Source: Erodium maritimum (Eukaryota > Streptophyta > Magnoliopsida > Geraniales > Geraniaceae). Taken from it: a stretch of 64,000 bases of DNA. Under the pieces are notes generated by a model. The model did no database searches, had not been told where the DNA came from, and worked only from the letters and a program-made list of their open reading frames with translations. Every line of letters begins with the position of its first letter. Position 1 is the first letter of the stretch. Shown here one piece after another: positions 43,093-54,239 of this stretch. The position numbers and the translations under genes were made by a program. The DNA is taken from contig OY997593.1 in NCBI GenBank assembly GCA_963921825.1, positions 70,736,513 through 70,800,512 on the forward strand, written 5' to 3'.

Positions 43093-45970
43093 CTAATTTT
43101 CCCTCTTAGCAGCCGACCTCTTCCGGGTAGTCGCACCTTCTTCCTTCTCCCCCTCCATCTTTTCATCTAGCACGTCGGCCTCCTCGCCGCCTTTCCCGGA
43201 AACCCTGGCCTGAAAAGACGACAACAACTAAGTTTCTAAGATCATGATTTTCAATAATAATAAAACTATGCAGATTCGGAGAAAGAAACCACAAATCACC
43301 AATCGAACAAAAATTCAACCTGTCAAATAAATTAAAAATACATAAAAAATAGTCGTATGGGCTAAGACGGGTTCTTGGAGACCTTGGCCTTAAAAGACGA
43401 CAACAACTTAGTTTCCAAGATCATGATTTTCAATAGTAATAAAATAGTACAAATTCTGTGAAAGAAACCACAAATAACCAATCCAACAAAATTTCTACCT
43501 GTCAAATAAATAAAAAATACATAAAAAATAGTCGTATGGGCTAAGACGGGTGACTGAGCTCAAAAAACGGACACGGACTAGAATAAGTGAATGAATCCAC
43601 CTAAAACTCTGTCACACTGTCCCAAACGGATGAATGAAATCTAAAAAAATAACTACATTTTCCAGAACGGGTGGATGAAGCCACCCAAATCTTCAAACGT
43701 TGAACTAGCTAGAACAAGCGAACACGTCACATTATTGAGGCCTATAAGGACATACCGCAAGCTTTTTGTTTCTGTAATGGGTGAAGGCCTTGGCGAGGCC
43801 CGTCAAGGCAAGAACCATCAAGGCAAACACAATGCTCATGGTCAACTTAGGACTGTCCTCGCCCAAAACAATGAGTTCCTGCAAAACAAAACCAAACCTA
43901 ATCAACCTCCCGATCGAGTAAAACATTATCATACGTATCGTCAACACGATCGTTACCATGATCTTAGACCTGAAAGGTCCCAAGAAAGGAGTCCTCCCAA
44001 GCTTGAACAGAAGCTCAAACATCTTCCTCTGCAAAAAAACAAATTCCGTCACTGTACTCCTTTTTTTACCTCAGGAGAGGTTTCAATCTATATATTTGCT
44101 TTGCTGATAAAAAAAATCATCTGATTGGAAGATTACCTGCCAGTAAGGGCCATTAGCTTCATCCTCAGCCTTCTTCTCAGCTTCAAACTTAGGCAGCCAC
44201 AACGTATCCCTATACGACTTAGCAACAGCTTCGTCTCTCGTTACCAAAATGTTATCGAACAAGATCCCGTCCTGCATCGTCCAGATCTCGATCCCCACCG
44301 CCGAGATGGGCTCGAAGTCAGGCTTGCTCATCTCGAAGTAATTAGGGTTTGGGATCTGCTTAGGAGACCAAACACCCTTGTAGTTAGGGTTCTTGATCAG
44401 AGGAACCTGCCATTTTCCTTTATAAGCAGGATTGTCCTTCATTGGTCTCTGCCACTCTCCACAACCAGGAATGAACTCGCACTTAGGGTTCATGATCCTC
44501 GGAGCTTCCCAGTCTCCATCTTCCTCATCGTCCCAATCCTCAGGCTTCGTAGCGTCGGGATCATCGATCTCTAATGGCTCGCTCTCCATCCACCCCGCAG
44601 GCATTTTCGCCTCCTCGTCGGGGATCTCCATAGGAGCGTCCTCGTCCCAATCGTCAGGCTTCACCGCCTTCTCGTCGGGGATCTCAGGGCGGTCGTCCCA
44701 GTCCTCAGGCTTCTCCTCGTTGGGATCGGGGATAGTCTTCGGCGGGATCATCGGCGGGTCGAAATCGTTAGGGTTCAAGAACTCGGCCTTCTTCTTGACG
44801 TCGCCGTCGATCAAGATTTGTAACAACTTGTTGCCGGGCTTGATCACGGCGGTGTAGACGTGGGAGCGGCGGTCGGTGGCCACCGGAGGTGGGTTCTTGA
44901 GGTGGTGCTCGGAGTATTCGCCGCTGACGGGGTTCTTGTGCCTGACGATGAAGTGGACCTTGTTTGTTGCCCCGCATATGTCGGGCCCGAACATGACGGA
45001 GTACGGGGCGGTGTTGTTGAACTCTTTTGGAGTCCAGCCGGCTTCTTGAGGCTGCAGGAACTTGAGGTACGCCCCGCCGCACTCGAGCCCGTTCTGGAGG
45101 CGTACCTCGTACTGCAGGACGGTCTTCCCTTCGTTGAGACTCAACAGTCGGTCGAGTTCTTTCACGATCCCATACTTCCTGGCTCTTTTGGAGACGAGGA
45201 GACCGTAATCTTGGTGTCCATCGTTCCTCGAATGTTCCCATATACCTACACCAAGACGGATCATTAACAAATCATTGAATTGTCTTTAGTAGCAGAGTTA
45301 GTTTTTTCAGTAAAGAGAATACAAAAAAAAATTCATTGATAATACATGACTGTAAAATATTTTGAGAACACAACTATGACACTAGAAAAAACTAAGAGAT
45401 ATTTTTGAAAAATAAATCGAAGGGTAGTCCCCTGAGCCCATATGGCTCTACAAAATAACCTTAATCAAAGTTTATGACAAATAAATTTACGTTTTTACCT
45501 TTACTAAATCAGACACACATCTAGATCGGTCGAGATGTGTACCTGACATCTCTACTGAGCTGGATTGAGATCAGTCAGGTGTGAAAGGGTAAAACTGGCA
45601 ATACCCATGGTTTTGTACATGAATCAGATACAACTTATTTCGTGTAACAAATTTATTTCGTAACACTCATACAATGGTTTCATGATATCAACAAGATCAT
45701 ATACCTGTATACTCATCCTTGTCCGAGACAGTCCATCGATCTTCAAACGATTCATCGAATGGTTCAAAGAACGCCTAACAAAAAAAACGCACGTCACAAT
45801 TTAGCAATCTTGCATTATAGTTTGCGTTCTTTGCACCTGAAAGCAATCCTATATATACATATTGAAGACGGACGCAGAATTTTTTTTATTATTACCTCAT
45901 TAGAAGCGTAACAATGAACGATCAGAGCACCGAACATGAGGACCAGAGAGATCTTACGCCACCTTTCCAT
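43093..45970 (-). CDS. CNX: Calnexin, ER-membrane lectin chaperone
   Basis: Six exons (45970-45896, 45774-45705, 45245-44137, 44028-43957, 43878-43756, 43209-43093) join in phase to 521 residues with GT-AG introns. Calnexin binds monoglucosylated N-glycans on folding glycoproteins in the ER. A signal peptide ([20 protein letters not shown]) is followed by the lectin domain with the Cys104-Cys139 pair ([14 protein letters not shown]) and MFGPDICG. The P-domain, about residues 213-345, has four type-1 repeats ([56 protein letters not shown]) and four type-2 repeats ([44 protein letters not shown]). A single membrane span (about 454-475) and a short charged cytosolic tail ending KRSAAKREN complete it. 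Third type-1 repeat is divergent (PAGWMESEP), as in other plant calnexins. The last intron carries a duplicated acceptor region. Confidence 0.96.
43199..43560. repeat. 179 bp tandem duplication across the last calnexin intron/exon boundary
   Basis: Bases from about 43199 and from about 43378 repeat with an offset of 179 bases. The unit contains the acceptor and first codons of the last exon. The inner copy is used in the predicted gene (CTTTTCAG/GCC at 43209); the outer copy has TTTTAAG/GCC at 43388 and would read AKVSKNPS then stop. Confidence 0.85.
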
Positions 45971-46164
45971 CACAAAAACCCTAACTCAACACACCCAAAA
46001 GAAGGTGCAGAAATGGAGAATTTGAGTATCAAAACCCACAAAAGTTTCAGAAAGCTCGAATCAGAGCTCGGGTTGGAAAGAATTGCTATGAGGAAGACGG
46101 GGAGATGAATGTTTCTCACTCACTGTGAAGGGATGATCTGAGTTTTAGAGATGGAGCTGTGGGG

Positions 46165-46180
46165 ATATATATATATATAC
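46165..46180 (-). promoter_or_regulatory. TATA-rich promoter of calnexin
   Basis: A run of AT dinucleotides (GTATATATATATATCC on the minus strand) lies about 195 bases upstream of the calnexin ATG. No exact ER-stress element was seen by eye within 46180-46500; AATTTGGTGACCACTT near 46375 only loosely resembles ERSE-II. Bases 46180-46850 hold nothing else that can be named. Confidence 0.45.
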
Positions 46181-46849
46181 AGACTTGTAGAGAGAGTGAG
46201 GTGCAACAGTATTGTTGTCTTGATCGCCGATTTTCACTGTAACTATTCTGTTGCCCAGTCTAAGAGGGTTAGTTTCGTCTTTTCATATCCAAATACAAAA
46301 ACTAAATATAATTGATTTAGTATTATTTTTTACAGTATATATTTTATGTGGCAAAGAGTGTTCTTCGGAGCAATAATTTGGTGACCACTTCTGACTCGAA
46401 TAGATTTATTTGACTGGTTTTCTTTTTTTATTTTATTTTATGAAAATGATCAAATTTTGATTTTAAAAAATTGATTTCTTTTCATCTTATATATTGTTAT
46501 TTTTGTTATGTTCGGAAACCTTTTTCTTAAATGAATATGTTATATTGACCATCGAGAATAAATATAATTGGATAAATCGTTTACGATCGAGATTTTAGTC
46601 CGATACTCCATTGAAAAAGGTGTGTCTACGTCCTATGATACACAATCATCTCTTATCGTATACATTAGCAGAGGAACAACGACAATAGTAAATAAGCACA
46701 ATAAAACAAGGCCAGAGATCTAAATACCCAATTGTGTGGTTGTCTTGGCTTGTTGGCTGACGATACTCGTCATCCCAAGAAAGTGATCCGGCCAAATGGC
46801 CCCAAACTTGGGGTAAGAGGGTTGTCCCAAGACATGCTCACCCAAAGTA

Positions 46850-48770
46850 ACACTCATCATGGCTCCCAATAAGGCTGTTTTGCAGCCTTCGTTGATAATC
46901 TGGAGGATGATGGATGATAATCGTCTTTTGCATTCGGATCGACATCCATTAACTTGAAAACCCTCTTCTTGTCTTTTTTTAGTACTACGGATCGATTAGC
47001 TTTTCCCATGCAAGTTCCTTAATATTTTTGGCTCGGCGGGGACCCCGTATGGAGGGTTTTGGAGTTTGATCTCCTTTCTTGTTCTTCACTTAATGATCTG
47101 TTTGGCCCTGAAGCGGTGTCTCATCTTTGAGACGAGACATTTGTGGCGAACTGGGTATCGATGATGGAGGAGGTGGTGACAGAGGCGTTGCAACCACTAC
47201 CACCGGGTTGGGCTGTATTTGGGTTTGCCAAAATCAACAGCTAGTCCAGGTTAGGCAAGACTGTAGGTCAGATAAGTATCGGAGTCGGGTTAGGTATTGT
47301 TGATCCCTTCACGATACCTTCTCGTCCTCTCAATGTCGATGGCGTGGCACACCTACTTAGATGTACATTAGGCAAGACTGTAGGTCGAATTTCCTTTTAT
47401 CCCAATTTGGAGAATCTAATACCAAATGTAACGATGATGCTAAAGTGTGGATTGTTTTTCGGGTGTTCTCTTGTGGTATTCTAATGACTAGTTGGCTCGA
47501 CGAGGGGGTCGTCCCCATACAAGCTTAAGGGTTGGACCCGAAGATGAAGGTGACGTTGCTTCCCTATCCAATTGGAAGTACCCGTTGGTCCGGATTCCCA
47601 CCGAAGCTCAGAGATCGTCAGAGTACCTTATTTTCATGTTCCTCTACCCCTGGCATAACCGCCATGCAATCCCTGTTTAGATGACCTAAGCGGCCGCAAT
47701 GATAACAAAAATCTAGTAGCTTCTCATATTGAAACCGGACGGTAATTGGCTCCTTAAAGCCCTCAAAACGAAGCCGGAGATGTCGTCGTAGAGGTCTGGT
47801 GGCGCCAGTTCCGCCCGAAGCTAGAGGTACGTGTCCCATCCCCGATGTTGGGATGGAGTTCCAACTTCTACGTCTTTTCCCAGCTCGGAGACAATGAGGT
47901 CTCTCATCTCAGATGTCTTAGCCTCCACCGGTATGTCGAAGGCTCTCTCACGGCCATGCAGACATGTCAGAAAACCAATGTTTTCGGATAAGTTCTCGGT
48001 GGCAATGGCATAAGGAGCACAACTATTCCATAAAAGGACCACGTCTCCCTAGCCCGAATAGCATCCAGATAGGCTTGGGACGGGAAGAAAAATGACATAA
48101 TTCGTCCATGAGGGGTTGAAAAACCATGCCCCGGACATCCTGAGTGGTAGAAATCAAACCATAGAGGGCTCTCAATCTTACCCTTTTGTCGACGAGAAGA
48201 TGGTCAACGAGTGCATACCAATACTTTGCGTCATCCATGGTTTGGACCGTGCTGGACGGGACCTCAATGATGACGTCGTCATCATCCACACGAACTCGTT
48301 TGGTTCTTCATCGATAGAGACCTCGATGAGTTTGGTTTGGATATCCTCGAGGGATTTTAGAGTGGGGTTGTTAGTTGTTGAGGTTGTAGTGGAGCTTGAG
48401 ATATGCGGTTGGGACTCGGTCGTGCTCCCAAAATCGATTACAGTGCATGTTGTGGTTGGGTGGAGTAAGGGCTAAAGTGAGGGAAGTAGAGATTGTGGGG
48501 GAAAGGAGGAGAGGTAGAGGACAATGGAGGGGAGGTGGTGGTAGAGGGAAAAGGGACTGATCGGTTGCTGGTAAAGAAGAAGATGAGAGGGGGGAGTAAA
48601 GGAAAAGGAGGTTGAAGATGAAAGAAAGAGGAGCAGAGACAGTGGTGGGGAAGCTCGGACATATTCCATCGAATAGACTGGGAGGAAGAGAGAGAGATGG
48701 AAACTCCATCATCATATATCTCGAAAAAGGAGAAAGAAGGACCGATGAGAAACAGACGCAGAGCACGCAA
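46850..48770 (-). mobile_element. LINE relic with ORF1 zinc knuckle, minus strand
   Basis: Minus-strand frames at 48289-48023, 48042-47821 and 47839-47618 follow each other in different phases and together look like plant LINE ORF1: a region with VRLRALYGLISTTQDVRGMV, then a middle with ERAFDIPVEAKTSEMRDLI, then a zinc knuckle CYHCGRLGHLNRDC (CX2CX4HX4C). Frame changes at about 48040 and 47830 show decay. CT-rich sequence at 48350-48770 is probably its 5' leader. No reverse transcriptase is visible at 46850-47600. The element is cut at 48781 by element C. Confidence 0.65.
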
Positions 48771-48781
48771 GTGAGGGACTC

Positions 48782-51632
48782 TGTCACACCCCAAATCCGG
48801 CGCTGACCGGACTAGAGACGTGACCTGAGTTGAAATAGTTAAGAAACATAAATGACAGGTAAAGGTTCCAAAACCTCAATAACTTCGTCAAAACGACATA
48901 TCAGTGAATAGTTTAAAACAACGTGAGTCGCAGCTCAACATAAATAGTCAAATAAAGTATGTCCAACATAAGGGACCAACACAACTCTAGTGATAACCCG
49001 AAGAGTCCCAAAGCTCCCTAGCCTCGGCCTCTCTAGACATCTGGTACTCCTGTAAAACAATTAGAAATCAAAAGGGGGGTGAGCTGACGCTCAGTAGGAA
49101 AAACCTTAACAACTCAACCCTTAAGTTTAAGATGAACTGTCTACGAATGTAGCTCGAACGACAGAACGATATAATAAATAAGGAGGCGATAAAGAATCAG
49201 AAATAATTACAATAACGCAATAGTATCCAAGTGACAGGAATATAACTAGATTTATAATAAATGTTTCAAAAGACGAATATTAGTCAACTGGGATATATCA
49301 GTATCTTGCCAACCCCTTGCTTTCTCAAGCCTCCGATCCGTGGATAGATTCTGGGATCACCTCGGTTCCCATAATCCGATCTACCAGAGTATCCACATCA
49401 TGTCAGATTTTCCCTCGGTCCAGAGGACGCACATGCGTTGGGGCACCGAAAACAATCCCAAATGGGCGCTTATCATCGGGATTCCCAGAAATACTTCCAA
49501 ATGACCATATATCATAGGGAACCAAGGTAGTGCTCGATGGGGATGCACATCCTTGGGTGGAACCTTAGTAACCATCTCTCAAGAAGTAACCCAAACAATA
49601 TCCCGCAGGATCTGCTCCTAGTCGATCTATATCCCGCAGGATCTACCAATAATCAAATAATCAGTCCATATCTCACTGTATCTGTCCAACTCCAACCACC
49701 ACAACGGCACCGGATTACCCCCCCCCCCCCCCCCCCCCGGTGTAGTACCGAACCAAGCAAACCAACAGACAAACCAATAAACGAGCATGCATTCAAGAAT
49801 AAGAATAAAGGAACAAGTATAAATGGGTCACCAATCAACGCTCAACATATCACACTTTCATCATAATCAAGACATCCAAAACACTCCATACTTACCGTAT
49901 ACTTACCTGTCACGAACCAGCGGTACATCGATCACCTGATTGTGCCCCGTGGCACAACCAGTCATACTCGATCATCCGTTCAATCAACAATTATATTAAG
50001 ATAAATACTCAATCAATCAAGTTATATTCAACAAATCAATCAGCAAGTGAACAACTATTTAGCATTCAATCATACGAGCTACTCTAGTTTCATTAGACTC
50101 TTAAGTTAACCGAGTAATTAGCAACCAAGCATGTGAACCTAGCACACAACTAATCCGAGAGCTCTTCACAGCCTCTCTACCAGTCAATCAATTTCCCAAG
50201 TATTGAAAGCACACTTCGCTAATTATCATCGTCCTAACATGCATACTAGACTCATCCGATTATTAGTAATTGAAAACCGATTAATCTAGTTATTCGCATC
50301 CTATAGGCAAATCTAGGACCTTTCCGGTTTTATTATCCTGATCATGCATTCTAAGCGGTAAATAAGTAATTAAGGCTTTCCCTACCTTGCGGTCTTCCTA
50401 CGAACAAATACTCCTATCAACAGCTGTCCGACTCGCTTCGTCACCTCGGCGAAGTCCCAGCTACGAATCTGGGTTTACACACAAACGATCCAAAATCAGA
50501 TCGGGTCCTGACTACCCAGTTCTTTAAATTAACAGGTTTTCATTTCCGTTGATTAAACCGATTAACCCGATAAAAGTCCGACTTAGTCTCAAGTGTCGTT
50601 TAAATCAGTTTTAAATTTAATTAAACAAATCAGTCCCAAACGGTCCGTATCCGATCCAGTCCCGGAGTTAGGCCCGAGTCCGGACCCGAAGATCAGAGTC
50701 AGTCCGGGCCATGGCCCAGACCAGATTCGAGCCCAAGGCCCAAATCCTGTCCAGGCCAAGGCCCAGCTGAGCTCCGAGCCCGAGCCCAAGGTCTCGTCCT
50801 GGTTTGGTCTGAGCTGACGGTGGCGTTGGCTGAGGTCAGGTTTCCAGCGACTCCGGCGGCGGTGGCGTCAGGGTTTCGACAGCGGGTTCTCGGCGACGGT
50901 TGGGTTGCCAGAGGTTCGGGACTTGACGGGGACGATGGTTGGGGCGAGGTCGGAACTTTCCCGGCCAGATCTGACGGCCAAAAGGCTCGCCGGCGACGCG
51001 AATCGTAGATCTGGAGCTCGGAGAGTTCCGACGACGCTCCCGACCCTCTCTGACCCCAAAAGAGCTCGAAGCTCTTCGAATCGAAGCGAGAAGGAAGGGG
51101 AAAAAGGGGAGGAGCGGTGAGGGACGACTCACCGTTGAAGCCTTGCCTGAATCGGCACGGTGGGGTTCGTCTCGTCGGCGGCGGTCTCGAATCGAGGAGG
51201 GAGAAGACGAGTGGGGCTTCTGGGTTTCTGGTACGACGGGTAGAAGAAGACGGCGAAGAAGAAGAGGACGGTGGGTGCGAGGTCGGAGAAGAAGAAAGGA
51301 TGGTGGCCGGGGAAGGAGAGTGAGAACGGCGGCGGGGGTTTCTGGATCGTCGGGAGAGGAAGACGAGGCCTCGCCTCGGGAGTGGTGCGCGAAAATGAGG
51401 CTGAGGCGGCGAGAGAGGGGTTTTAAGGGTAGGGTTTGGGGTAAACGGGCCTTGGGCCGAAGCTGGTGCGCGCGAGTAACGGGCCTGGTCTGGCTCGGCC
51501 CAAAGCCGAGTCCGATCAGGCCCAAGCCTGAAACCTCTTTCCCTTTTTTTTTTTTTAACAAGCTCGATACAAAAACAACCCCCAAGTACCGGTTTACACT
51601 TTAATACCCGTTTAACCAAACTGGGTTTTACA
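48782..51632 (-). mobile_element. Long solo-LTR-like element C (2851 bp), minus strand
   Basis: On the plus strand it begins TGTCACACCCCAAATCCGG and ends TGGGTTTTACA; reversed it starts TGTAAAACCCA and ends GGATTTGGGGTGTGACA, as A and B do. It is flanked by GACTC (48777-48781 and 51633-51637). It holds the reversed landmarks AGCTGACGCTCAGTAGG (49082) and CTTTCCCTACCTTGCGG (50386) and a run of about 22 C's at 49718-49739. A 335-codon minus-strand frame (50699-51706) lies in the GC-rich 5' end, has no recognised domain and crosses the element boundary, so it is not called a gene. Confidence 0.88.
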
Positions 51633-51637
51633 GACTC

Positions 51638-53360
51638 TAAGACTTTATGTTCTGAAACCTTGAATAGTCTCATATGACTATTCAACATATAGGTGGTGGT
51701 GTACAACTATTTTTGTTATGGTCAGGGAGAAATACATTTTTTTTATTCTAATCGATTTAAAGGAGAGATGAGATCGAAAGAAATCTCATCACCATCAAGT
51801 TAACCCAAACGGGTATATATACTACAACTATGATATTGATGTTTTCCGGAATCTTAAAAGCGTCATATTTAAGTCGATAGATTTAGTTTGAAGTTTAACT
51901 GTATTCAAGAGTAAATAAAATTCTATTCGATTATTGTTAAGAAAAATTATTGATAGGGTTGTATTGAAAATAGATTAAAAAAATTCAAGTTATGATAAAA
52001 TTGTATTCTATAAGTGATAAACCCTATTATTGTAGGTAGTAGAGAATTTATGTTGCAATCTATTTTCTGATTTTTTTTATCACACACTCATCTATTTTTT
52101 TTAGCATAGTAATGAGTTTATCTTTATTAGGAAAAATATAAGAAAGGGCTATATATAGTGAGATGTTGACCTTGAAACAATAGTGCTGGTTGTTATCACA
52201 GTTTTTTGATGTAGTAAACACATAAAAACAGACATAAAAGAGATGACTATTCCTACTGTATACGTAGGGGATCTGACCCTATTCATCGGAGTGGCACGAG
52301 AGTCTTTTCTTAACTCGATCTGAAAATGCTCGTGGTGTCTGAGAAACACACTGGTCTCTCAATAGAGACCTTTTTGAGGAAACTGGGGAAACAGTGGGAA
52401 TTCATGGAGAACCAAGAAAAGAAGGAGGCTTGGGGTCGAGATGACTCTGACCCTAGTAGGGCGGGGTGTGCATCCCCAAAAACACTATGTTACTCGATCT
52501 ATCAATCATTGTCCATAATGAGACTGCTTCGTAGACCTCACCTGGATGTTAGTGCCCCGATATAGTGGAAGGGGTTGGGGAAGTCCTGTACTGAGGCCCC
52601 GAGTGATTGGGGCGCCATAATCTTGACTCCAGAACATGGGTCAGGCCTCCGTTGACATCGGGTGATCGGAGGGCGACGGGGGACATGAGAGACCTCAGCA
52701 AATTCACCACAGATAGGTAAACAGGCTCGCGGGGAGGCGGCGGCGCTAGTGACGGCCGGTTGATTGACAAAGGAGGAGGCGACAGCGCTGGTGGCGACCG
52801 ATCGATCGTCGTCGGAGAAGGTGGTGGTGCATTGCGAGCGGTGGTGGGAGAATGGAACGCCTTTGATCTTTTCCACCGACCGTTCCGGAAGGGGATTCAG
52901 AGTAAAGACAATAGAGTAGATGACAGTGGAGTAGTGATAGATGACCGGGATGGTGCCCATAAAGAAGAACGATGATTCCACTGCGAAGAACTTGAGACGA
53001 CTAGTGAGAGTGCCATAATAAAAACCCTACAGAAGAGTTTGATCAAGCTATGTACAGAAAAGCTCTTGGACGACGGTAGTTAGTTGTTTGAGAGAAAAAA
53101 CTTTTAAAATTACATTCACCTATTTGTAAGCTACATGTTTAAATAATTGGTTATGATTGACTCTAAAGATTATATGTTATATATTTAGGAAAATTTCATT
53201 TTAACACCTTAGGAAACATGTAATTTCAAAATGACATCCAAGTATAAATTTTTTGCTCTTTCATACCTAAACCAAGCATTTAATGAGTAAGGAGACAACG
53301 AAAATCAAAACGAGCCTAAACCTAAGGGTGAGCAGATTACCAACAAGTCATATGAAAAGA
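51638..53360. other. Non-genic stretch; LINE-like GC-rich piece at 52320-53060
   Basis: Bases 51638-52320 are AT-rich with nothing recognisable. The GC-rich piece 52320-53060 has a 147-codon minus frame without a domain and looks like a retroposon leader on the minus strand. Bases 53060-53360 are AT-rich and empty. Confidence 0.3.
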
Positions 53361-53369
53361 TCAAGCTGA

Positions 53370-54235
53370 GATAAGAACCTTACCATCCGCGGTGACGAGG
53401 AACCAGTCCAGATGCACAACGAATCCATAATCAGGAACGTTTCCCACGGTACATCTGAAACAACGTACCAGAGGACCACAATGGTCGGGTCCGGTGAACA
53501 GCATACATATCACTTCCACCACCACACAGAGAGGAATAGCCAGTGAACAGCAGACGGGAGCACCAAGAGCGAGACATCCAAATCCACAACGATCAACGAC
53601 CAAAGGACGAGAAACGTGTCCCACATCGGATCTGAAACGAGACGCCGAGAAAAGACTGGCGAAACGACCTGGAACACACACCTCCAGAAATACCAACCAG
53701 CATCCAAGGCCGGCTAAGAACCGACTCGACCCAACCCAGAACCAGGATAGGACCCAGACCAGAGCAGACCCGACCCGGACCACATTAGGCACGACCCGGC
53801 CCAAACCAGGCACGACCTGAGCCAGCCACCACACCAGCCGAGCAACCTGTGAAGAGGACGCCAGAACCAGACGACCACTGAACTTAACCCGACCACATCA
53901 GCACCATGAGAACGAAGGCGAGAGAGGCTGGGTAAGCAACTTCGGTGAAGAGATCTGGAAATTCCAGATCTAGGACCAGCCGCACCATGAAATTCGGCTG
54001 GTTACCGAACACCACCGAGAACACCACCGAGAGCCACCCAACACCCCGAGAGTCCTCCACACTGACCCAGAAGCTGAAGGAGAAAGAAGCCGATTGAGGA
54101 GGGAAAGAAGCGGGGGGAAATAGGGGAACGAGGGGAAAGAAGAGGGGAAGGGAGGCACGAGTCACCACTGGCGACGCTCATGGTCGGAGACTATGGCGTT
54201 GCCAACGATGGGATGCAGGGGGGTTGGGCGCATGT
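53370..54235 (-). mobile_element. Noncoding GC-rich retroposon Y (5' part), minus strand
   Basis: It resembles the 5' half of the minus-strand element at 57205-59085: both have GTCCCAC, then TCGGATCTGAARCGA-like words, and, at their 5' ends, CCACTGGCGACG / CCACCGGCGACA. It lies head to head with element X(+) that starts near 54240. Open frames (157, 108 and 94 codons) overlap in opposite directions and lack a domain, so they are judged noncoding. Confidence 0.5.
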
Positions 54236-54239
54236 GAAA

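Noticed and set aside
44125..45267. Long plus-strand and alternative-frame ORFs opposite calnexin (149, 141, 135 and 157 codons)
   Set aside because: Shadows of the large calnexin exon 3, caused by its codon composition.
50699..51706. 335-codon minus-strand open frame
   Set aside because: It is GC-rich, low-complexity (Ser/Pro/Arg), overlaps equally long frames on the other strand, and runs across the boundary of element C at 51632, so it cannot be a gene of that element.
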